In this document: in pieces, positions 1 through 8,286 of the stretch
How the letters are laid out: each line of letters opens with the position of its first letter
How positions within the stretch are numbered: position 1 is the stretch's first letter
Assembly (NCBI GenBank): GCA_945882215.1
Contig: CAMCWM010000018.1
Span: 1 to 47,067, forward strand
Direction: 5' to 3'
Origin: Akkermansia muciniphila
GTDB lineage: Bacteria; Verrucomicrobiota; Verrucomicrobiia; Verrucomicrobiales; Verrucomicrobiaceae
Length of the DNA stretch: 47,067 bases
Program-made: the position numbers and the translations under genes
Notes under the pieces: generated by a model
The model's input: only the letters and a program-made list of their open reading frames with translations
Told to the model about the DNA's origin: nothing
The model's database searches: none

Positions 1-1355
1 TCAACACCGGAGGTCGGTTTGACTTCTTCCTTGGGCAGGACTGCGCCGAGCTTCGCCTTGAGGTCACTCATGCCGACTTCACCGGCGAGGTTCGTCCATT
101 CATACGGGTCTTTGCTGTGATCGTAGAGCTCCTCGCTGCCATCAGCGTAGCGGATGTAGCGCCATTGGGCGTCGCGCACGGCGTGATTGCCTTTGCCATG
201 CGTGCAGACGGCCACGCCATCCCATTTCGCGGCGGGATCTTTGAGCAGCGGTATCAGGCTCGCGCCTTTGACATGATCAGGCAGTGGCAGGCCGGTGAGT
301 TCGCAGAGAGTCGGGTAGAGGTTTGTGTAATCGACGGGTGCGTCCGTCTTGCTGCCGGGTTTTGACACGCCGGGAGCCACGATGGCCATGCTGGTGCGTG
401 TGGCCTTCTCCCAGAGGGCGAATTTGCGCCAATGCTCCTTCTCACCGAGATGCCAGCCGTGATCGGTCCACCACACGATGATGGTCTTGTCCTTGCGCGG
501 GCTTTGATCGAGGCCGTCGAGCAGGCGGCCGACTTGATCGTCGAGAAACGAGATCGTGGCGAGGTAGGCCTGCACCGCCTTCTTCCATTGATCGCCTTTT
601 AATACGGAGGCGTGATCGCCTTCGGCACCAGCCATTTTTTTGCCAGCCGCAGGCACATCATCGAGATCGTTTTCCTTGGTGACGGGCAGCTTGATGTCGG
701 CCAGCGGGAAGCGGTCGAAATACTCCTGCGGCACATACCATGGCAGATGCGGCTTCACATAACCAACGGCCAGGAATAGCGGCTTGTCAGCAGGTGCGGT
801 CTTGAGGTGGTTGACGGCCCAGTCGGTCAGCTTGTAGTCGCCCATATCGGCCGGTTTGGCATCGACCGGACCCCAGTCGAAGTGGCCGCGATTTAGACCG
901 TTCAGGTTTTCTTCGTGTTCTTTGATGCTGGGAAACAAACCGGCCCACTCCGTCCACGAGTCCTGACGGCCCTCGGCGTTGAAGTTGTGATAAATCTTGC
1001 CGCCGCCGCGTGTGTTGTAACCGTTGGCAAGGAAATGGCGGTTGATGGTGTTCACGTCCTTCAGCACGCCCTGCGCCGGATCGCCATTCGTATAGATGCC
1101 GGTTTGCCAAGGCCGCAAGCCGCTCATCAAGGCCGCACGCGAGGGATTGCAGGCTGGCGCAGCGCAGTGCGAGTTCGTGAAGGCTGTGCCACGCGCCACG
1201 AGGCGGTCGATGTTCGGCGTCTTCGTCTGCGGATGACCGCCGAGGTAACTGGTCCAGTCATTCAAATCATCGACGGCGATGAACAGCACGTCGGGCTTCG
1301 ATTGAGCGAAGGCAAAGCCGCCCAGCAGCAGGAAAAGAGCGAGAAAACGAATCAT
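1..1355 (-). CDS. Exported sulfatase, iduronate-2-sulfatase-like (C-terminus beyond window)
   Basis: Predicted arylsulfatase-type hydrolase that removes sulfate esters from a glycan outside the cytoplasm. It reads from ATG at 1355 to the left edge without a stop, so about 451 residues are visible and the C-terminus is missing. Residues 1-17 form a signal peptide ending FAFA-Q. An Asp-Asp metal pair lies at 29-30 in the context AVDDLNDW, and the sulfatase signature CNPSR is at 69-73. Cys69 is the residue that family members convert to formylglycine. Further family marks are the later WWTDHGWHLGEKEHWRK stretch and a C-terminal region reading DHSKDPYEWTNLA. No formylglycine-generating enzyme is encoded in the window. 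The length and the Cys-Asn-Pro-Ser-Arg variant fit the iduronate-2-sulfatase-like (S1_7-type) group common in PVC bacteria. The substrate cannot be read from sequence. It diverges from the membrane protein at 1436. Confidence 0.93.
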   Translation of the reverse strand, partial: MIRFLALFLLLGGFAFAQSKPDVLFIAVDDLNDWTSYLGGHPQTKTPNIDRLVARGTAFTNSHCAAPACNPSRAALMSGLRPWQTGIYTNGDPAQGVLKDVNTINRHFLANGYNTRGGGKIYHNFNAEGRQDSWTEWAGLFPSIKEHEENLNGLNRGHFDWGPVDAKPADMGDYKLTDWAVNHLKTAPADKPLFLAVGYVKPHLPWYVPQEYFDRFPLADIKLPVTKENDLDDVPAAGKKMAGAEGDHASVLKGDQWKKAVQAYLATISFLDDQVGRLLDGLDQSPRKDKTIIVWWTDHGWHLGEKEHWRKFALWEKATRTSMAIVAPGVSKPGSKTDAPVDYTNLYPTLCELTGLPLPDHVKGASLIPLLKDPAAKWDGVAVCTHGKGNHAVRDAQWRYIRYADGSEELYDHSKDPYEWTNLAGEVGMSDLKAKLGAVLPKEEVKPTSGV

Positions 1356-1435
1356 GCCCGCCTTGAACGAGGAGGGGACTGAAGTCTTGCAGTGAGTGGC
1401 AGATCAGGTGGAGATGCGACGTTATAAGGGCACCT

Positions 1436-2023
1436 ATGAAGTCCCTTCTCCGTTCCACGCTGCATGGCAGTTTCGGATTCGCCGCCGTCAGCGTGGCGGC
1501 CTACTCGATCTGGGCCTTCGTTCCACGCATCGCGGGCAGCGAGATCGGCATGTATGCGCTGATCGCGCTCGTTTACCTTGGTGGGGCTGGTCTGGCGCTG
1601 TGTGGCTTGTTGAGCGGGGAAAACCGGCTGGGACGGTTCTACCGCATGTTTTTGCCGGCCTTTTTCGGTTACGCGCTGCTGTGGAGTCTGGCGTGGTTTC
1701 TCATCAAAGATCCCCCCGGCTGGCGGCTGCGTGAGTGGCTCGGCGCGGCGGCGGGGACGCTGTTCTTTGCGTTTGTGTGCTGGAACTCACTGAAAAGGCC
1801 ATCTGGCTTCTGGATTGCGGGGTTGGTGCTGTTTTCGCTGCATACGGCGGGTTATTTCATCGGCGGGAAGTGGATGTATGGCATCCTAGCCTCGGGAATC
1901 GAAGGCTGGGCGAAGCCGCAGGTCGCCATCGTGGCGAAACTGGGCTGGGGATTGTTCCACGGGCTTGGTTTTGGAGCTGGAATAGGATTTGCGCTCGGAT
2001 GGTGGCAGCGCAGCCAGAAGTGA
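1436..2023 (+). CDS. Small integral membrane protein, unknown function
   Basis: A 195-residue protein with about five to six hydrophobic segments (roughly residues 10-30, 36-56, 65-85, 96-112, 120-140 and 170-190), short loops and Gly/Trp-rich helices. A weakly charged C-terminus (WWQRSQK) probably faces the cytoplasm. I recognise no family motif or catalytic residues. The start is the ATG at 1436, 80 bases from the divergent sulfatase start. The downstream purF start is 61 bases after this stop, so co-transcription is possible. The hydrophobicity pattern and codon use support a real gene. The function is unknown. Confidence 0.75.
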   Translation: MKSLLRSTLHGSFGFAAVSVAAYSIWAFVPRIAGSEIGMYALIALVYLGGAGLALCGLLSGENRLGRFYRMFLPAFFGYALLWSLAWFLIKDPPGWRLREWLGAAAGTLFFAFVCWNSLKRPSGFWIAGLVLFSLHTAGYFIGGKWMYGILASGIEGWAKPQVAIVAKLGWGLFHGLGFGAGIGFALGWWQRSQK

Positions 2024-2054
2024 GAAACTTTTTCCACCGGTTGCACTCCTTCCA

Positions 2055-2071
2055 CCACCTGCCAAAGGTGG
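2055..2071 (+). other. Short hairpin ahead of purF
   Basis: CCACCT (2055-2060) and AGGTGG (2066-2071) form a 6-bp stem with a GCCAA loop, ending 13 bases before the purF start at 2085. It could be a leader structure affecting purF translation or a worn repeat. It does not resemble a purine riboswitch or an intrinsic terminator, because no U-tract follows. Confidence 0.35.
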
Positions 2072-2084
2072 GCGCTCCTTCCTG

Positions 2085-4058
2085 ATGAGCGACCCAATCC
2101 GACACGAGTGCGGCATAGCAGTGGTGCGGCTGAAAAAGCCGCTGGGATACTACTATCAAAAATACGGCAACGCCCTCTACGGCCTCGATGCGTTGCAGGC
2201 GCTCATGACCAAGCAGCGCAACCGTGGCCAGGACGGCATCGGCATCGGCTGCAGCAAGCTCGGCATGCCCCCCGGCCTGCCCTACATGTTCCGTGTCCGC
2301 AGCACGGAGAGCGTGGAGCGGATTGGCCAGGTCTTTGAAGATGAGCGCAAAGAATACAAGCGCATCGCCCGCCGCATCGACAAGCAGCGCAAAGACGAGC
2401 GCGACCAGGAGGGCAAGGAGTTCATCTCGTTTGAAGACGATCCCGAGGCCATCAAACGCGAGTTCGAGATGGCGGGGGAGATTTACATCGGCCACTTGCG
2501 CTACGGCACCAGCGGCGACTTTGGCAAAGGCGCGCTGCATCCCTACATGCGCCGCACCACCTGGCCCACACGCACTTTGATGGTGATGGGGAACTTCAAC
2601 CTCACCAACACCCGCGAACTCAACGAGATCATGATGAAGCGTGGACAGCATCCCGTCTTCGGCACGGACACGCAGAGCGTGCTCGAAGAGATCGGCTTCC
2701 AGCTCGATGAGGCGCACACCAAGCTCTATCACGCCCTGCGTGACTCCGGGATGCCGGGACAGGACATCCCCGCGCGCATCAGCGCGGAGCTTGATGTGAC
2801 TGCGGTCGTCAAAGAATCCGCCAAGCGCTGGGATGGCGGCTACAGCATCGTCGGCGTCATCGGCAACGGTGATCTCTTCGCCATGCGCGACCCCAGCGGC
2901 ATCCGCCCCTGCCACTACTACGAGAACGATGAAATCTTCGCCATCGCCTCCGAACGCGTCGCGCTGATGTCCGTTTTCGGCATCGGGGAAGATGACACTC
3001 GCGAAATTCCGCCCGCGCATGTCGCCGTGATCAAGGCCGACGGCAGCATGAGCATCCAGAAGTTCACGGAACCGCGCGTGTTCAAGCCTTGCTCCTTCGA
3101 GTGCATCTATTTCTCACGCGGCAATGACTCCGCCATCTACCGCCAGCGCAAGGCGCTGGGCGAGCAGCTCGTGCCGCAGGTGGTGAAGGCCATCGACAAC
3201 GACTTCGAGCACACCGTGCTCAGTTTCATCCCGAACACCGCCGAGACCGCCTATTTCGGCTTCCTTGACGGCCTGCGCAAAAGCCGCCGCGTCGTCGTCA
3301 AAGAGGCGCTGATGGACATGTTCAAGAAGGGCGAGTTAGACGAGGCCAAGCTCGACGACCTCGTGCTGCGCAACTGGCCGCGGGCCGAAAAAATCGCGCT
3401 CAAGGACATCAAGATGCGCACCTTCATCGCCCAGGAGACCGGGCGTGACGCGCTCGTCTCCGGCAGCTACGACATCACCTACGGCGTCGTCACGCCCAAG
3501 GACAACCTCGTTGTCATCGACGACTCCATCGTTCGTGGCACCACCTTGAAGAAAAGCCTGCTGCGCATCCTCGCGCGCACCAATCCGCGTCGCATCATCG
3601 TCTGCTCCACCGCGCCGCAGATCCGCTATCCCGACTGCTACGGCATCGACATGGCCGAACTCGGCAAATTCATCGCCTTCCAGGCTGCCGTCAGCCTGCT
3701 GCGCTCACGCGGCATGTCCCATGTGGTGCGCGATACCTATCTTGCTTGCAAGGCCGAGCTGAAAAAGCCGAAGGAAGAAATGGGCAACGCTGTGAAGGCC
3801 ATCTACGCCCCGTTCACCGACGATGAAATCTCCGCCAAGATCGCCCAAATGATCAGCCCCGAGGAAACGCCTTGGCACGGCACCGTCGAAGTCATCTATC
3901 AAAACATCCCCAACCTGCACCGCGCCTTGGGCTCCGAGTATGGCGATTGGTATTTCAGCGGTGATTACCCGACACCCGGAGGTTACTCCGTCGTGAACCA
4001 GTCCTTCATTCTCTACTGTGAGGCCAAGGATGGCCGTGCGCACGAGGCGCTGCTGTAA
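2085..4058 (+). CDS. purF: Amidophosphoribosyltransferase, long form
   Basis: Catalyses the first step of de novo purine synthesis: PRPP plus glutamine gives 5-phosphoribosylamine, in the cytoplasm. From ATG 2085 the protein has 657 residues, against roughly 470-520 for ordinary PurF. The N-terminus MSDPIRHECGIAVV puts the Ntn nucleophile at Cys9 after an eight-residue propeptide, which favours this start over codons further upstream. The class II glutaminase domain carries an unusual charged insertion at about residues 65-140 (rich in Lys, Arg, Glu, Asp) just before the conserved IGHLRYGTSG. The PRPP-binding loop VVIDDSIVRGTT is at 476-487. Additional sequence follows the phosphoribosyltransferase domain. 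Long PurF homologues of about 630 residues are, from memory, found in Bacteroidetes beside a standard one, so this may be a paralogue and not the only PurF. I see no Cys pattern for an Fe-S cluster. Confidence 0.9.
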   Translation: MSDPIRHECGIAVVRLKKPLGYYYQKYGNALYGLDALQALMTKQRNRGQDGIGIGCSKLGMPPGLPYMFRVRSTESVERIGQVFEDERKEYKRIARRIDKQRKDERDQEGKEFISFEDDPEAIKREFEMAGEIYIGHLRYGTSGDFGKGALHPYMRRTTWPTRTLMVMGNFNLTNTRELNEIMMKRGQHPVFGTDTQSVLEEIGFQLDEAHTKLYHALRDSGMPGQDIPARISAELDVTAVVKESAKRWDGGYSIVGVIGNGDLFAMRDPSGIRPCHYYENDEIFAIASERVALMSVFGIGEDDTREIPPAHVAVIKADGSMSIQKFTEPRVFKPCSFECIYFSRGNDSAIYRQRKALGEQLVPQVVKAIDNDFEHTVLSFIPNTAETAYFGFLDGLRKSRRVVVKEALMDMFKKGELDEAKLDDLVLRNWPRAEKIALKDIKMRTFIAQETGRDALVSGSYDITYGVVTPKDNLVVIDDSIVRGTTLKKSLLRILARTNPRRIIVCSTAPQIRYPDCYGIDMAELGKFIAFQAAVSLLRSRGMSHVVRDTYLACKAELKKPKEEMGNAVKAIYAPFTDDEISAKIAQMISPEETPWHGTVEVIYQNIPNLHRALGSEYGDWYFSGDYPTPGGYSVVNQSFILYCEAKDGRAHEALL

Positions 4059-4065
4059 AGTGGTT

Positions 4066-4112
4066 CAGTTGCTTCGCAACTGGAGTCCAGAACCTTGTTG
4101 CGAAGCAACAAG
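4066..4112. terminator. Paired hairpins between convergent purF and rlmM
   Basis: Two adjacent stem-loops fill the 55-base gap between two converging stop codons. One is CAGTTGC-TTC-GCAACTG (4066-4082); the other is CTTGTTGC-GAA-GCAACAAG (4094-4112). Their cores are inverted copies of each other (GTTGCTTCGCAAC and GTTGCGAAGCAAC), and GGTTC (4062-4066) also pairs with GAACC (4090-4094). The position suits a bidirectional terminator, although no long T-run follows either stem. It could also be a copy of a dispersed palindromic repeat. Confidence 0.55.
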
Positions 4113-4113
4113 C

Positions 4114-5136
4114 CTACTTTACCACGCCGAACGCGCACACCTCGTTCTTGTTCGCGCACAGCCGCGTGAGATGGAACTCGGCGCACAGCGGCGGCGCATC
4201 GCATTTGAGCATGTCTAGCAGCGCATACTCGTCGTGGCCCTTGAATTTGATCGTCACGATGAAGTTGCGCATGCGCTTCTCACGCAGCCATTCGAGCAGG
4301 AGGTCGATGCTGCGCTGCGGAGCGGCGATGACATCGCACACAAGCCAGTCCACGGTCTGTGGCGGCTGGTATTTGAAGGCGTCGGCGCTTTCAAAGCGCA
4401 GGCGCGGATTGCGCATCAAATCCTCGCGCAATTCGGAGCGATCCACGGCGGTGACGTGAGCGCCACGATTCAAAGCGACGTAGCTCCAGCTTCCTGGCGA
4501 TGCGCCAAGATCGACGCAAGTCTCACCACGTTCGATGCGCCGTCCTAGACGCTGTTCAGCCTCGACGAGCTTGGTGAAAGCACGTGACGGAGCACTTTTG
4601 TCGTCAGCGAGGGGCACTTCGCCGCGTGGGAAGCTCGAAATCAAACTGCGCAGAGCATGAGCACGCGGCGCGGGTGTTGCGGAGAGCCAGCCGGTTTCAG
4701 GAGAGGTGAGCACGCCCTGCGCCAGCGATGTTTGCACGTCGAAAACGGCATCGGAGTCGATCAAGGAGCGCAACAAATGTCGGCGGCGTTTTTTCAGGCG
4801 CTCCATGAGACTGGTGAGGATCAATTCGCAGCGGTGCCTGCCTGCTTTGCCTTCGCCATACTGAGGCCAGAGATGGAGACGCCACGGTTGGTCGTCAGGA
4901 AACACACCGACGACGGCGTCGATGATGCGATCTGCCCACGCGTTGATCGAAGCCGCCTGGATTTCGACGGCATCGGGCAGCGTTTGCCGTGCGAAGGCGA
5001 GCAGCAGGCCGTCGAGTTTCACATCGGATGCGATGTCGAGCCCTTCAATCTCACGCACGCTTGAGTGCGGAGTTGCACGACGGAGTTCATCCGTGAGGAA
5101 TGTAGCCGTGTCGGGATCAGTGAGGAAGAGATGCAC
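4114..5136 (-). CDS. rlmM: RlmM-like 23S rRNA 2'-O-ribose methyltransferase
   Basis: Predicted SAM-dependent RNA 2'-O-methyltransferase of the RlmM/FtsJ type. In E. coli RlmM modifies C2498 of 23S rRNA. The 340-residue protein has an N-terminal region of about 190 residues (THUMP-like position in the family) and a C-terminal Rossmann domain. Visible motifs are CVDLGASPGSWSYVAL for SAM binding, VDWLVCDVIAAP carrying the catalytic Asp, FIVTIKFKG with the catalytic Lys, and NKNEVCAFG with the Glu expected near the C-terminus of RlmM. The start is GTG at 5136, 15 bases after the stop of the upstream esterase gene; no in-frame ATG lies between. The spacing suggests co-transcription with that esterase although the functions are unrelated. 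Another FtsJ-type target is possible, but the order of motifs is RlmM-like. Confidence 0.82.
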   Translation of the reverse strand: MHLFLTDPDTATFLTDELRRATPHSSVREIEGLDIASDVKLDGLLLAFARQTLPDAVEIQAASINAWADRIIDAVVGVFPDDQPWRLHLWPQYGEGKAGRHRCELILTSLMERLKKRRRHLLRSLIDSDAVFDVQTSLAQGVLTSPETGWLSATPAPRAHALRSLISSFPRGEVPLADDKSAPSRAFTKLVEAEQRLGRRIERGETCVDLGASPGSWSYVALNRGAHVTAVDRSELREDLMRNPRLRFESADAFKYQPPQTVDWLVCDVIAAPQRSIDLLLEWLREKRMRNFIVTIKFKGHDEYALLDMLKCDAPPLCAEFHLTRLCANKNEVCAFGVVK

Positions 5137-5151
5137 GCTCGGCTCGAACGA

Positions 5152-6783
5152 TCACGGTTTGGCGGGCGCTGGCTTCGCGGGCGTGGCTTCCTTGAAGGGA
5201 GAGACGACGCCGAGCGTGGAGGGCAGGAAGTCATCCGTGCGGAAGCAGGAGGCGGGGAGGCCTTCGGCATTGATGAGATTCGCGCCTTCAGGCCAGCTTG
5301 CCCACGCGTAGCGCACGCCGACGGGTTGCGGCACTGATTCGCTCCAGACGACGACTTCATTGCCTTCGATTTTTGCCTTGGCCCACGCCCACTTCTGATC
5401 GGCTCCGGCGATTTGGAAGTGCTTCGGTTCGCCGCCATCGCGGGTTTTTAAACCGGTGCCGGTGTGGGTGAACTGCACGCGCACCTTGCCGTCCTGCACG
5501 ACGGAGGAAAGATACAGCGGGCCGCAGTATTCGGTGCCGTTTTTGCCGTAGTCCTTCGCCAAAGCCCAAAGCGCGAGGCGGCGGCCGACCTCCTGCTTGT
5601 TCTTTGGGTGGATGTCGTTCTGCTCGCCGATGTCGTTGATGATGGCGATGCCGCATTTGTCCAGCGTCTGTGCCGTGAGCGTTTGTGCCTCCTGCAACTC
5701 GGCCCAGGTGTCAGGAACGCCTGCATCCTGGGTCACGGGATGCCCGTTGCCGTAATTTGCGAGTTGCACGATGTAAAAGGAGAACGCGTCCACCCACTGC
5801 CTGCGCCAGTCGTTGATCATGGTGGGCAGCAGTTCCTGGTACTGGAAGGCGCGGCGTTGGTTCGACTCGCCTTGATACCAGATCGCGCCCTTGATGCCGT
5901 ATGGAACGAGAGGAGCCACCATGCCGTTGAAGAGCACGCTGGGATGATGCGGCGTCTTGGTGGGGTCGTCTGGAGGACGCGGAGCCTGCGGCTTCGGCTT
6001 CTTTTTGTCGGCGGGCAGTTTGGCATTCTCCTCGTCGATTTTCTTCACCTGCGCCTGCCAGTCGGTTTTGCGTTTTTCAAAAGCGGCCTGCTCTTTCGCG
6101 GCGTCCCATTTGCTGACGTGGTCTTTCCAGTCAGCGAGCATTTCACTGGCACAGGGGCGTTCTTCGAGCGCTTCGCGGCTGGTCCAGGCCTCGATGCGTG
6201 TGCCGCCCCAGGAGGTGTTGATCAAGCCGACGGGCACCTTGAGCACTTGATGCAGGTGGCGGCCAAAGTAGTAACCGACGGCGGAAAAATCGCCCACGTT
6301 CGCGCTGGTGGCCTCTTCCCACACGCCCTTGCAGTCAGCCTGCGGCGTCATGCTCGGGCTGCGCTCGACATTGAACATGCGGATCTGTGGATGATTCGCG
6401 GCGGCGATTTCCTCCTGGGCTTTGCCCGCCTGCTGCACGGTCCACTGCATGTTCGACTGGCCGGAGCAGATCCACACCTCGCCGACGAGCACGTTTTTGA
6501 GGGTGATCATGTTCTTGCCGCTCACGACGAGACTGGCCGGAGCAGCGTTCGCGTTCATCGGGTTCAACGTGATGGACCACTTGCCGGCCGGGTCCGTCAC
6601 GGAGCTGTGTGTCTGATCGCCAAAGGTGACCTTCACATCCTCACCCACTTCGCCGGTGCCCCAGATGCGCACGAGCTGAGCCTGCTGGAGCACCATGCCG
6701 TCAGAGAAGATCGCGGGCAGTTTGACCTCGGCATGCAACGCCGTCGCGAGGAGTAGAAAACAGAACAAAGGGGAGAGTCTCAT
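5152..6783 (-). CDS. Exported sialate O-acetylesterase (SGNH-type)
   Basis: Predicted carbohydrate esterase that removes O-acetyl groups from sialic acids or related acetylated glycans after export. The protein has 543 residues, with a signal peptide at 1-18 (ending ALHA-E). It opens with KLPAIFSDGMVLQQ, the usual N-terminus of this family, followed by an Ig-like jelly-roll section to about residue 95. The SGNH nucleophile block GQSNM is at 108-112 and WYQGESN at 302-308. A lysine/glutamate/proline-rich insertion spans about 215-275. The catalytic Asp/His block near the C-terminus reads DIGEQNDIHPKNK, matching the DxxH arrangement of the family. The C-terminal tail is Pro/Ala/Lys-rich. Acetyl-xylan or other acetylated sugars are possible alternative substrates. 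The gene precedes rlmM by 15 bases. Confidence 0.9.
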   Translation of the reverse strand: MRLSPLFCFLLLATALHAEVKLPAIFSDGMVLQQAQLVRIWGTGEVGEDVKVTFGDQTHSSVTDPAGKWSITLNPMNANAAPASLVVSGKNMITLKNVLVGEVWICSGQSNMQWTVQQAGKAQEEIAAANHPQIRMFNVERSPSMTPQADCKGVWEEATSANVGDFSAVGYYFGRHLHQVLKVPVGLINTSWGGTRIEAWTSREALEERPCASEMLADWKDHVSKWDAAKEQAAFEKRKTDWQAQVKKIDEENAKLPADKKKPKPQAPRPPDDPTKTPHHPSVLFNGMVAPLVPYGIKGAIWYQGESNQRRAFQYQELLPTMINDWRRQWVDAFSFYIVQLANYGNGHPVTQDAGVPDTWAELQEAQTLTAQTLDKCGIAIINDIGEQNDIHPKNKQEVGRRLALWALAKDYGKNGTEYCGPLYLSSVVQDGKVRVQFTHTGTGLKTRDGGEPKHFQIAGADQKWAWAKAKIEGNEVVVWSESVPQPVGVRYAWASWPEGANLINAEGLPASCFRTDDFLPSTLGVVSPFKEATPAKPAPAKP

Positions 6784-6829
6784 TGGAAAATGTCGTGTGC
6801 GGCGCTGTCTGGCGCAAGTAAGCCAAATG

Positions 6830-7042
6830 TCACAGAAGTGTGCTGTCGTCCGCGCGTTCGAGGCGGCCGATCTTCTTTTTGATCGTCTCCAGCAGCACGG
6901 TCATCTCATGCACGCAGCGGAAGCACTCCTTCTGCGTCTCCTCATCCGCCAGACCGGGCACGGCGGGGTGAATCTTCATGAACTGAAGGGCGATGTTTTT
7001 GCAGGCTTCGCGGATTTGGGCGATGGCAGCGGGGCGTTCCAT
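6830..7042 (-). CDS. Small cytoplasmic protein, unknown function
   Basis: A 70-residue protein from ATG 7042. It is soluble and helical, with two cysteines in ECFRCVHEM and a basic stretch KKKIGRLER. I chose this start over the in-frame one at 7093 because the extra 17 residues (Arg/Cys/Ser-rich) look like translated upstream sequence. The spacing of charged and hydrophobic residues suggests a two-helix or helical-bundle protein. The Cys-x-x-Cys could bind metal but is a single pair. It lies between the esterase and the divergent HlyD-like gene. No family is recognised. Confidence 0.55.
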   Translation of the reverse strand: MERPAAIAQIREACKNIALQFMKIHPAVPGLADEETQKECFRCVHEMTVLLETIKKKIGRLERADDSTLL

Positions 7043-7151
7043 GGGCGCAGCGTAGAGCGTCCGCCGCGGGCTGCAAGAACGTACGTAGTTCACGCTTCCG
7101 CGTGCATCCGTGCCCCAAACACGCTACAGCGTGCGTAACGAACGCTTCGCC

Positions 7152-8102
7152 ATGAAACTCGTCTCCACCTCCATTCGCTGGTTCACTTTCATCCTCGCCA
7201 TCGCCGGGGTTATCGCCATGGGATTCGTTTTGCAAACCATCCGCAGCCAGGAATCGGCCATTCCGCCGCCGCCCGTCGCCCCGCCGCAGAAAAACGCGCC
7301 GGATGACATCGCCGCCACCGGCATTCTCGAAGCGCAGGGGGAGAACGTCGCCATCGGCGTGCCGGTGCCCGGGTTGGTCGAGGCGGTGAAGGTCGAGGTC
7401 AATCAAACCGTCAAGGCGGGCGATCCGCTGCTCATCCTCGATGATCGCGAACTGCGGGCGTCCTTGCTCAAGCAGCAGGCGGCCATCGTGGTGGCCGAGG
7501 CCAATCTAACCGTCGCCCAGGCCCAGCTTGCCAAAATGCAGGACATGCTGGACCGCCTGAACTCCATCCCCGACCAGCGGGCCATCAGCCAGGATGACCT
7601 GCGCAACCGCACCAACGACGTTCTCGTCAACAAAGCGCAGCAACAGGCTGCCGCCGCCCAGCTTGCCGCCGCCAAGGCCGATGTGCAGCAGACGCAGTTG
7701 CTCATCGACCGCCTCACCGTCAAAGCCCCACGCAACGGCACCATCCTCCAGGTGAACATTCGCGCCGGTGAATACGCCTCCCCGCAGAACAAGCAGCCCG
7801 CCCTGATGCTCGGTGACATCTCCACGCTGCATGTGCGTGCTGACGTCGATGAACAAAACGCCATGGGTGTCGCCTCGGGTCTCGACGCCACCTTCTCCCT
7901 CAAGAGCGACTCCTCACGGAAGTTCAAGGTGCAGTTCGTCCGCATCGAGCCCTACGTCATCCCCAAAGTCTCCCTCACCGGCGCCAGCACCGAACGCGTG
8001 GACACCCGCGTCCTCCAGGTCATCTACAAGCTCGACAAGCCCAAGGATCAAAACCTCTACGTCGGGCAGCAGGTGGATGTGTTCATTGCGCGGAAGAAGT
8101 GA
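7152..8102 (+). CDS. HlyD/RND-type periplasmic adaptor, membrane-anchored
   Basis: Predicted membrane-fusion (adaptor) protein of the HlyD/biotin-lipoyl type, which bridges an inner-membrane pump and an outer-membrane channel. It has 316 residues from ATG 7152. One N-terminal membrane anchor spans about 10-28, followed by a Pro-rich linker. The first lipoyl half follows (TGILEAQGENVAIGVPVPGLVEAVKV...), then a long alpha-helical hairpin rich in Ala/Gln (about 105-190) and the second lipoyl half (VKAPRNGTILQVNIRAGEY). A beta-barrel domain closes the protein. No ABC or RND pump gene and no TolC-like gene is adjacent, so its partner must be elsewhere. The start at 7152 places the hydrophobic anchor directly at the N-terminus; an upstream in-frame codon at 7110 adds only polar residues. 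Confidence 0.85.
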   Translation: MKLVSTSIRWFTFILAIAGVIAMGFVLQTIRSQESAIPPPPVAPPQKNAPDDIAATGILEAQGENVAIGVPVPGLVEAVKVEVNQTVKAGDPLLILDDRELRASLLKQQAAIVVAEANLTVAQAQLAKMQDMLDRLNSIPDQRAISQDDLRNRTNDVLVNKAQQQAAAAQLAAAKADVQQTQLLIDRLTVKAPRNGTILQVNIRAGEYASPQNKQPALMLGDISTLHVRADVDEQNAMGVASGLDATFSLKSDSSRKFKVQFVRIEPYVIPKVSLTGASTERVDTRVLQVIYKLDKPKDQNLYVGQQVDVFIARKK

Positions 8103-8270
8103 GGCAGCTCAAGGCGCGACCCTGTTGGATCGGGGGGCGCGCCAACTTCGACACATCTCTTTTCCTCGCTTCAACCCATGAACCAGGCCGCCAAAATCGG
8201 GTCGTGATTCGCCAGATTGGCACTGGAAATCCAATGGTCATTGGGCGTCCAAAGCGAATCATTAAGCCAT

Positions 8271-8279
8271 GGAAAGAGG
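8271..8279 (+). promoter_or_regulatory. Purine-rich ribosome-binding site
   Basis: GGAAAGAGG lies seven bases ahead of ATG 8287. It decides the start of the lipoprotein gene in favour of 8287 over the in-frame ATG at 8269, which would put the site inside the coding region. Strong sites like this are uncommon in the window. Confidence 0.6.
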
Positions 8280-8286
8280 CACTTTT

